Assembly: GCA_045601425.1 (NCBI GenBank)
Contig: JAZRZP010000029.1
Coordinates: forward strand, 1-48,927
Direction of reading: 5' to 3'
From: UBA1219 sp045601425
GTDB lineage: Bacteria > Bacteroidota > Bacteroidia > Bacteroidales > P3
Length of the DNA stretch: 48,927 bases
Below are positions 43,177 through 48,927 of this stretch, in pieces; within the stretch, counting starts at the first letter, position 1, and each line of letters opens with the position of its first letter. Below the pieces are notes generated by a model. The model did not search any database. It was not told the origin of the DNA and saw only the letters and a program-made list of their open reading frames with translations. Both the position numbers and the translations under genes were made by a program.

Positions 43177-44157
43177 CTAAATTAAATATTTTTTTACAAC
43201 CGGAATTTTGCTCAAAACAAATATGACAACGAGACTACACAAAATTACCAAAATTCCTTTTATTGGAATTACGACCCAAGCCGATCCTGGCAAAAAATCA
43301 AGCTGTATAAATTGGATAAAAAAGTCGTGAACAAGATAAACTCCAAACGATAATTTAGACAACTCTTTTATAACGCCATAACATTTTCCCTCTTTTAAAT
43401 TGGAATATTTGAACAAGAGAAATGCTCCAGAAGCAATAATTATGACAAATGGATTATTTGTTGCACTAATGTAAGTTCTTGGTGGTGCATCCATTTTCAA
43501 ATGAAGCAAAACGATAAAAGCTACGCTAAATAAACTTAGAATATATATCAAATTTCTAGTTCTTTTAGAAAATTCATAATTTAGCAAATAATAGCCCAAT
43601 ATAAAATAGCCCAAATATGAAGTTACTTCCGGCAAAGAAAAATTCAATTTCGGCATAAACTCATTCCAAAAAGCAATCGAATTAGCCACAAAAAACAAGA
43701 CAACGAAATACTCCAAATTCCTTCGGGAAGCATTTTTGATGAACACACGTAACAATGGAACCAACACATAAAGTCCTATTATCATATACATAAACCACAA
43801 ATGATACCAAGGCAAACGCTTGTAAAAAACAGGTCCGATGATACTAAATAAAGTCCATGATGAATTTGGGTTGGAACATACTCCATATAATCCATACGCT
43901 ATTGACCAAAAACATAAGGCCGTAAACAACCGCAAGACATTTTTCTTGTAAAACCGTTTCGTGTCGAATTTCTTGTTAGGATTCAATACGAACATTCCCG
44001 ATATCATGACCAATACTGGGAGACACCACTCTGTAATTGCAACAAATATATTGACGAATAAAATGTCGGAAACCTTTCCTGTTTCATAAAAACCCGGGCA
44101 CAAATGTCTGAAGACTATGATAAAAATTGCCAACGGACGTGCGAAATCCGCCCACAC
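43177..44157 (-). CDS. Acyltransferase 3 family protein, out of frame with its start
   Basis: 326 residues in frame from a GTG at 44157; about ten membrane helices, with the family's N-terminal block VVWADFARPLAIFIIVFRHL cut by that GTG. An ATG at 44246 would give MNISILPPP and then the natural leader (TQHHAPAQPADSLNFDTPKR) only if the run of G at 44221-44228 had nine bases, not eight. With eight G the frame stops after about 20 codons. I therefore take the GTG start as an artefact and the gene as switched off in this copy. The enzyme would O-acylate surface glycan. Confidence 0.8.
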   Translation of the reverse strand: MWADFARPLAIFIIVFRHLCPGFYETGKVSDILFVNIFVAITEWCLPVLVMISGMFVLNPNKKFDTKRFYKKNVLRLFTALCFWSIAYGLYGVCSNPNSSWTLFSIIGPVFYKRLPWYHLWFMYMIIGLYVLVPLLRVFIKNASRRNLEYFVVLFFVANSIAFWNEFMPKLNFSLPEVTSYLGYFILGYYLLNYEFSKRTRNLIYILSLFSVAFIVLLHLKMDAPPRTYISATNNPFVIIIASGAFLLFKYSNLKEGKCYGVIKELSKLSFGVYLVHDFFIQFIQLDFLPGSAWVVIPIKGILVILCSLVVIFVLSKIPVVKKYLI

Positions 44158-44246
44158 AACACGCTTCGGAGTGTCAAAATTTAAAGAATCTGCAGGTTGT
44201 GCAGGTGCGTGATGCTGTGTGGGGGGGGTAAAATACTGATATTCAT
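44158..44246 (-). other. Out-of-frame 5' end of the acyltransferase gene
   Basis: The real start codon is probably ATG at 44244-44246. Reading across nine C (minus strand) would give MNISILPPPTQHHAPAQPAD, then SLNFDTPKRVVWADFARPLA. The eight present shift the frame to a stop (about 21 codons). Confidence 0.65.
44221..44228. repeat. Poly-G tract of eight (candidate phase switch)
   Basis: Eight G in a row on the plus strand, seven codons inside the acyltransferase reading frame. Runs of this kind change length by slipped-strand mispairing and switch genes on (here nine G) or off (eight). Confidence 0.7.
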
Positions 44247-44277
44247 GTAGTTATAATGATATTAAATTGAACACTTC

Positions 44278-44571
44278 CTAAAATTGTGTTTTTCGATTCA
44301 CCGTCCAATAACCGCTTCTTGCCGAACCGATACGGGAGATGGTTCCCTTATTTCTCAATCTGACAATATACTCCCTTATTGTAGAATATCCGACAGCCAC
44401 CTCTTCAGCCAGCTGTTTTTGCGTACATGATGGATTTTTGAGCAGCACATCAACGATTTTCCTTTCAAGTTGAGTAAGGTTTTCTGTAGGGTTTTCTGTA
44501 GGGTTTTTTGTAGGGTTTTCTGTACAAGTGTCATTGTTTGCAACCTTTATCATATCCATAACAGGAGTCAT
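44278..44571 (-). CDS. Winged-helix protein with NPTE-repeat linker
   Basis: 97 residues: a low-complexity N-terminal stretch TENPTKNPTENPTENLTQ followed by a winged-helix domain (ERKIVDVLLKNPSCTQKQLA, VGYSTIREYIVRLRNKGTIS, RIGSARSGYWTV). This linker-plus-wHTH combination is normally the C-terminal end of AlbA_2/Schlafen-like proteins, so it may be a surviving fragment of one, or a small free regulator. The ATG is 1 nt after the stop of the GT2 gene, suggesting translational coupling. It lies just upstream of the phase-variable acyltransferase gene. Confidence 0.65.
   Translation of the reverse strand: MTPVMDMIKVANNDTCTENPTKNPTENPTENLTQLERKIVDVLLKNPSCTQKQLAEEVAVGYSTIREYIVRLRNKGTISRIGSARSGYWTVNRKTQF
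44477..44524. repeat. Four 12-bp tandem units
   Basis: GGGTTTTCTGTA repeated four times with single-base differences (44477-44488, 44489-44500, 44501-44512, 44513-44524). Each unit codes for four residues (PTEN/PTKN) in the winged-helix ORF, so unit gain or loss keeps the frame. Confidence 0.8.
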
Positions 44572-44572
44572 C

Positions 44573-45478
44573 TCACGCGCCTTTTATCAATGATTTAACT
44601 TTACGATATACTCCAAAACGCTTGAAAAACCGCTTCGGAGCGTACCAGAATATGTAATAAGCCCCGAATTTCACGGGTTGTTTCACGGAACATTTCGCCA
44701 CAAATCCAAGCCATTTTGCACCGCTGAGTTCGTTGGCAATGGAGATGAAGAAGTCCCGCCTCAAAACCGGATTGTTTTTCAACGCATTGTCGAAATCGTC
44801 GAAATACATCATACGTACTTCAAGAAGTTTCTTGGCAATTTCTTTTTTCCGCGACATGGTGAGCGTTTCATCGCCTACACCGGTATAATACAGCACTTTG
44901 TCGACTTTTCCGATTTTGTATTTCAGCCAGATTCGTACCCAGTACTCATAATCTTCGATAAGGAAAAGCTTTTCGTCGTATCCGCCTACCGTTTCCAACA
45001 CTTCGCGGCGGTACATGAAGGCGTAGCAGATGGTGTTGTGGTGAGGCAGACGCCCCTGCGGGTCATCCATGCTTACCTCATAGAGCTGCTGGCCTGTACT
45101 CAGGCTGAAAGCCGCGTAGTTGGCCGTAACGAGTCCTATTTCGGGATGTGCTTCGAGATATTGTACGAATTCCTCAAGCATGGTCTCGCCCATGCGGTTG
45201 TCGTGCGATGTCCATGTGAGATAACGCCCTTGGGCTTCGGCGAAGCCGACATTGAGCGAAGCCGGAAGCTTTTTGTTCACCTCATTGTTGATGACACGGA
45301 TACGAGGGTCTTTCGCAGTATACAACTGCATAATTTCCAAAGAATTGTCCTTGGAGCAGTCGTTTACGATGATGAGTTCCCAATCGGTGAAAGTTTGTGC
45401 GATAACACTCTCGATGGATCGGGCCAGATGGCCTGCACCATTGTAGCACGGAAGAACTATGGAAACAGTGGGGGACAT
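44573..45478 (-). CDS. GT2 glycosyltransferase
   Basis: 301-residue enzyme: MSPTVSIVLPCYNGAGHLAR, LIIVNDCSKDNSLEIMQLYT, YLTWTSHDNRMGETMLEEFV (DXD replaced by SHDNR, a known GT2 variant) and KLFLIEDYEYWVRIWLKYK (catalytic base region). It belongs to the same glycan locus, 3 nt from the preceding GT2 gene. Substrate unknown. Confidence 0.9.
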   Translation of the reverse strand: MSPTVSIVLPCYNGAGHLARSIESVIAQTFTDWELIIVNDCSKDNSLEIMQLYTAKDPRIRVINNEVNKKLPASLNVGFAEAQGRYLTWTSHDNRMGETMLEEFVQYLEAHPEIGLVTANYAAFSLSTGQQLYEVSMDDPQGRLPHHNTICYAFMYRREVLETVGGYDEKLFLIEDYEYWVRIWLKYKIGKVDKVLYYTGVGDETLTMSRKKEIAKKLLEVRMMYFDDFDNALKNNPVLRRDFFISIANELSGAKWLGFVAKCSVKQPVKFGAYYIFWYAPKRFFKRFGVYRKVKSLIKGA

Positions 45479-45481
45479 GAA

Positions 45482-46420
45482 TTATTTTTTTATTGACCAA
45501 CCGGGCTGGTACTTTTTATTTTTTCCGAGATGACCGAACCACCCGTCCAGCATGGCTTTCCATACAACCTTTTCATACGGAGTTTTGAACTTCCCTTTCA
45601 GACGCTTTTTGACAGCTGTTTTGAAGCGGTATTTTGCCAATTCTGGAAAATGTTGTTTAAACATCACCATCTCATTTCGTGCACTGTAATAATCGCCCCA
45701 AGAAACAAGAACATTACTGTCCGTTACCTGTTCCTTGACCTGACCAACAACTTTGACATCGTGAGTGATTTTCATCTCAGGTACACAGACTATCCTGCCG
45801 TATTTTTTCAGTCGCAGACTGTGTTCAGAATCATCATTATAAATGAAAAAATCCGGATTCACGCAACCGACCTGTTCAATAGCCTTGGCATTGATGAAAG
45901 GTCCAACATAGGTCAAAAAATCGATGTCGAAACATGGGGTTTCATATTCTTCCAAAGGAACAGAATCCCAACTAAAATAACGTTTGTTGGTGAGTGTATA
46001 GCGACTTCGGTGGGACACGTCGATAGAGCCGTCAATTTGATGTACAGCAGCACAAATGGCCGAGAAGCCATCGTTGGAATGTTCCTTTTCAAACTCATAG
46101 AACTTTTCCATCAAATCAGGGTCCGGATATGCATCATCATCGGCAATGAAAATCCAATCGGGATTCAACTTCATTGAATATGTTTCGCCCGTGTAAAATC
46201 CACCGGCACCGCCAAGATTGTCGCTTGTGGTTATGATATGCTTTTCAAACGGGGTTTCTTGCTTTTCCCATTCTGACAGATACTCTGCTGTTCCATCCGT
46301 GCTGTGGTTGTTCACCACAATGAGATTGCGGAATCTTGCAGTCTGATTCTCGTAACATTTGAGCGTCTTCTTCAGTTTCTCCAACCTGTTGTAGGTCACT
46401 ATAACTACATCTACATTCAT
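45482..46420 (-). CDS. GT2 glycosyltransferase, probable galactofuranosyltransferase
   Basis: 312-residue GT2 enzyme: MNVDVVIVTYNRLEKLKKTL, NLGGAGGFYTGETYSMKLNP and the DXD motif WIFIADDDAYPDPDLMEKFY, then DFFIYNDDSEHSLRLKKYGR. GlfT-like galactofuranosyltransferases share the GGxGGF and ADDD blocks. Its start overlaps the stop of UDP-galactopyranose mutase by 4 nt, so donor synthesis and transfer are coupled. The Galf assignment is inferred from this adjacency and motif style. Confidence 0.75.
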   Translation of the reverse strand: MNVDVVIVTYNRLEKLKKTLKCYENQTARFRNLIVVNNHSTDGTAEYLSEWEKQETPFEKHIITTSDNLGGAGGFYTGETYSMKLNPDWIFIADDDAYPDPDLMEKFYEFEKEHSNDGFSAICAAVHQIDGSIDVSHRSRYTLTNKRYFSWDSVPLEEYETPCFDIDFLTYVGPFINAKAIEQVGCVNPDFFIYNDDSEHSLRLKKYGRIVCVPEMKITHDVKVVGQVKEQVTDSNVLVSWGDYYSARNEMVMFKQHFPELAKYRFKTAVKKRLKGKFKTPYEKVVWKAMLDGWFGHLGKNKKYQPGWSIKK

Positions 46421-47559
46421 ATCTTGAATAATTTGCTTGTCCGCTCCATCACCTGCTCGATGATGGGAGCCATATCGTAATATTTATACTCGGCCAATCT
46501 CCCGCCAAAAATCACATTGTCTTCTTCCAACGACATCTGGCGGTATTTTTCAGCCAAAGCATTGTTTTTTTCGTCGTTCACGGGATAATACTGTTCCATC
46601 CCTGGTTTGTATTCCGTTGAGTACTCTTCGCTGACAACTGTTTTCGGGCAGTCATACACGGCTTGTCCAAACATCTCGAAATGCTTATGTTCGATGACCC
46701 TTGTATAGGGTTCTTGATGGCTTGTATAATTGATGACAGCGTTGCCTTGATAATTTGGGGTGTCTTCAATGCGCGTCTTGAACATGACGGTACGCCAATC
46801 CAACTTGCCATGCTTGTAGCCGAAATATTCATCAATCGGGCCAGTGTAAACCAAATTTTCGGCGATACTGCGCCAATCCCTGAATTCCGGTTCTTTGAAG
46901 AAATCGCAATTCACACGCGTTTCAACTCCGTCAAGCAACCCCTCTATCAGTTTATTGTACCCGCCGATGGGTATGCCTTGGTACAAATCATTGAAATAAT
47001 TGTTGTCGAAGACCATCCTTACCGGCAGACGCTTAATGATGAATGCAGGAAGTTCCCTGCAACTTCTTCCCCATTGTTTTTCGGTATATTCCTTGATGAG
47101 TTTCTCGAAAATGTCTTTACCAACAAGGCAAAGGGCTTGCTCCTCAAGATTCTGAGGTTCACACCCATTGAGTGCAGCTATAGCCTCGACTTTCTGTTCG
47201 GCAATGCGCTTTTCGGCATCGGCAGGCGTCTTCACATCCTTCCACATCTGCGAAAATGTGTTCATGTTGAACGGAAGGCTGTACAATTCTCCCTTATAAT
47301 TGGCGACAGGGCTGTTAGTGTATCTGTTGAACGGGACGATACCATTCACGAAATCCCAGACCCTCTTGTTTGATGTGTGGAAAATGTGTGCACCATACTT
47401 GTGGACATTGATACCTTCTATGTTCTCGCAATAAACGTTGCCACCAAGATGAGGACGCTTGTCGATAACAAGGGCCTTCTTGCCTGCTTTGCGGGCGCAA
47501 TAGGCGAATGTGGAACCAAAAAGGCCTGAGCCTACAATAAGATAGTCGTATTTGTGCAT
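46417..47559 (-). CDS. glf: UDP-galactopyranose mutase
   Basis: 380 residues from MHKYDYLIVGSGLFGSTFAY; an in-frame ATG 12 codons upstream is less likely. FAD-binding Rossmann motif GSGLFGSTFAYCARKAGKKA, then RPHLGGNVYCENIEGINVHK, YGAHIFHTSNKRVWDFVNGI, KQWGRSCRELPAFIIKRLPV and VFGGRLAEYKYYDMAPIIEQ. It converts UDP-galactopyranose to UDP-galactofuranose, the donor for Galf in surface polysaccharides. Galf is absent from mammals. Confidence 0.95.
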   Translation of the reverse strand: MHKYDYLIVGSGLFGSTFAYCARKAGKKALVIDKRPHLGGNVYCENIEGINVHKYGAHIFHTSNKRVWDFVNGIVPFNRYTNSPVANYKGELYSLPFNMNTFSQMWKDVKTPADAEKRIAEQKVEAIAALNGCEPQNLEEQALCLVGKDIFEKLIKEYTEKQWGRSCRELPAFIIKRLPVRMVFDNNYFNDLYQGIPIGGYNKLIEGLLDGVETRVNCDFFKEPEFRDWRSIAENLVYTGPIDEYFGYKHGKLDWRTVMFKTRIEDTPNYQGNAVINYTSHQEPYTRVIEHKHFEMFGQAVYDCPKTVVSEEYSTEYKPGMEQYYPVNDEKNNALAEKYRQMSLEEDNVIFGGRLAEYKYYDMAPIIEQVMERTSKLFKI

Positions 47560-47628
47560 ATATAAGGCCTTATGTTGATAGGAAATATCATACATATATA
47601 TTTATATTTGGCAGAGATTTCACATTTC

Positions 47629-48681
47629 TCATTTTTTCTGATGTCTAAAATAATTCACCTTATACCAATGCCGCAAGGCTTTAGAAAGATGTTTAATGCA
47701 AGATTTCCAATCTTGAAATGTCGGATGAAGCAAAAACAGATCCTTATTTACTTTTAAAACCCACTTCAAACTTTTTTTATTTTCCACTCGCAAGCATTCA
47801 TCAACATAAAGTTTCCAATATTGCATACACTTCGCATAGAGCACCTTATCATGATCATAGTGGAACATTTCATTGTACTCTTCATACAAAATTGTCAACA
47901 TTCCAATCCATCTTTGCGTCGTGATACTTCCTTCGTGTTTTCTATACATCGCTGTTTTTTTATTCATCAGCCAAACACGGTGTTTCTGCATAAAAAACCA
48001 ATACATAGGAATATCATACCGATATTTCAATTTTGCCACAATCGTATTATCCTCCATTGAACCATTGCGATACATCACAGTACATGGCTGAGGAAGAGCA
48101 TCTATCAAATAATGTTCACGTTTAAGTTCAAATCCTTCCACATCATATGGAACAATCGTATTATACAAATCAAAATTCCCAATACGACCCTCATTTTGGA
48201 AATAATGTTGAAATCTAGTGCAACACATATCAAACTCCTCATGCTCCTCCAAGAAATCCACCTGCTTTTGTAACTTCAACGGATCCGTCCAATAGTCGTC
48301 ACCTTCGCAAAGGGCTATGTATTTGGCATCATTCATCCATTCCTTAAGATATGGAAATTTTGCTTTCTTAATACTACGATGGTTATATTTCAATAAAATG
48401 ACAACAAATGTACAGTTAACATTTGTCGTGTGTTTCGCCGCCACCCGCACATAGTCCTCCGTTTCATTCCGAACAGAAGTGGTCATATCAAACTCGTTTT
48501 CCAAAAAACGCTTGATTACATCAGGTTCGCCATCCGTAGAAGCATCATCTACTATCGCTGCTATGTATGGAAAATCGGTCTTTTGCATCACAAAACCACG
48601 CATTGCATCTTCGATGTAGTTAACATGGTTAAAAGTGAAGCACTTAATGAAAACTTGAAATATATTTTCCGTGTTTTGCAT
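47629..48681 (-). CDS. GT2 glycosyltransferase
   Basis: 350-residue GT2-like enzyme. The start is MQNTENIFQVFIKCFTFNHV; the nucleotide-sugar block is AAIVDDASTDGEPDVIKRFL and the DXD-type motif is IALCEGDDYWTDPLKLQKQV, followed by TRFQHYFQNEGRIG. It is the first gene of the locus inside the window; its start is 15 nt after the stop of the partial gene at the right edge. A terminator or promoter between the two was not recognised. Substrate unknown. Confidence 0.88.
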   Translation of the reverse strand: MQNTENIFQVFIKCFTFNHVNYIEDAMRGFVMQKTDFPYIAAIVDDASTDGEPDVIKRFLENEFDMTTSVRNETEDYVRVAAKHTTNVNCTFVVILLKYNHRSIKKAKFPYLKEWMNDAKYIALCEGDDYWTDPLKLQKQVDFLEEHEEFDMCCTRFQHYFQNEGRIGNFDLYNTIVPYDVEGFELKREHYLIDALPQPCTVMYRNGSMEDNTIVAKLKYRYDIPMYWFFMQKHRVWLMNKKTAMYRKHEGSITTQRWIGMLTILYEEYNEMFHYDHDKVLYAKCMQYWKLYVDECLRVENKKSLKWVLKVNKDLFLLHPTFQDWKSCIKHLSKALRHWYKVNYFRHQKK

Positions 48682-48696
48682 CTTGATTACTTTTTT

Positions 48697-48927
48697 TTAC
48701 AAATCAACACTAGCACGTCTTGGTTCGAAGCAGCAGCATGGCCTTAAGGCCACAATCCTGACGCCACTTGCCCTTTGAGGGCCTATCTTGGCAAAGGTAG
48801 CAAGCACCGATGTCCTGCCACCCAAACCCAATGGACCGATTCCCGCTTCATTCACCTTTTCCGTTATGGATTTCTCAAAATCTGTCTGGATGCCGAAATT
48901 GCCTTCAGCCATAGCCTGTATCATCAT
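48697..48927 (-). CDS. 3' end of a class I fumarate/tartrate hydratase alpha-like protein (partial)
   Basis: The last 76 codons of a gene that continues beyond the right edge. It contains EAGIGPLGLGGRTSVLATFA, the glycine-rich block shared by the alpha subunit/domain of class I fumarate hydratase and L-tartrate dehydratase, and ends RIVALRPCCCFEPRRASVDL. These are oxygen-sensitive [4Fe-4S] hydratases. The triple cysteine is near the C-terminus. Fumarase versus tartrate dehydratase cannot be told from this fragment. Confidence 0.6.
   Translation of the reverse strand: MMIQAMAEGNFGIQTDFEKSITEKVNEAGIGPLGLGGRTSVLATFAKIGPQRASGVRIVALRPCCCFEPRRASVDL

Noticed and set aside
44155..44157. GTG at 44157 as the start of the acyltransferase
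   Set aside because: It would cut the conserved N-terminal block (KRVVWADFARPLA); the ATG at 44246 with a nine-base tract gives a natural leader.
1..48927. CRISPR arrays, rRNA genes, intact insertion sequences, invertible promoters
   Set aside because: No regularly spaced repeats, rRNA-like segments, transposase ORFs or paired inverted repeats around a promoter were seen while reading the window.

Overview
The window looks like a Bacteroidales (Bacteroidetes) chromosome. Evidence: many start regions carry the phylum's TAnnTTTG -7 promoter box (twice with a TTTG -33 box 19 nt upstream), Shine-Dalgarno sequences are not evident, and the gene content is typical: long-form urocanate hydratase, DUF4369/TlpA lipid-facing thioredoxins, a TPR/propeller/OmpA protein, FGE-sulfatase proteins, Cauli_VI-RNase H. 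Urocanate hydratase plus two proteins resembling the lysine 5,6-aminomutase reactivase pair suggest an amino-acid-fermenting anaerobe. I cannot name the species.

Layout. 1-1.9 kb: a MORN-repeat lipoprotein, a gene-poor stretch with a dense set of nested inverted repeats (probable structured RNA, about 868-1110), and two very small protein genes with their own terminators. 1.9-6.4 kb (minus): hutU, then the kamB/kamC-like pair. 6.5-7.7 kb (minus): RNase HI and a PepSY-like secreted protein. 7.8-9.4 kb (plus): an iron/peroxide operon of ferritin, a Fur/PerR regulator and a reverse rubrerythrin. 9.4-10.9 kb (minus): a fold-III PLP decarboxylase (arginine decarboxylase-like). 11.2-14.4 kb (plus): two related outer-membrane beta-barrels and an amidohydrolase lipoprotein.

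14.4-17.7 kb is a wrecked mobile region beside a tRNA-Ser(GGA): the frameshifted 3' end of an unknown gene, the 3' part of a phage MuF-type head protein carrying a zinc-metalloprotease-like toxin domain, several small phage-type ORFs, and a chimera of an integrase arm-binding domain with a small phage protein.

17.8-28.8 kb is housekeeping and envelope: an FGE-like/TlpA-like pair, then a minus-strand run prmC - PorE-like OmpA protein - small ORF - comEC - ddl - dipeptide ABC ATPase, divergent from trmN6.

28.9-48.7 kb is one large minus-strand surface-glycan locus with about twelve glycosyltransferases (GT2, GT8, GT10 fucosyltransferase, GT32), UDP-galactopyranose mutase with a probable galactofuranosyltransferase, UDP-GlcNAc 2-epimerase, a polysaccharide deacetylase and O-acylation enzymes. 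Two of the acyltransferase genes are out of frame as given: one behind a run of eight G (a candidate slipped-strand phase switch), one by a single missing base in a conserved MBOAT motif next to its SGNH partner. Two AlbA_2/winged-helix ORFs with tetrapeptide-repeat linkers sit inside the locus. No flippase or polymerase is visible, so the locus probably depends on genes outside the window or works with another export route. The right edge holds the 3' end of a class I fumarate/tartrate hydratase-like gene.
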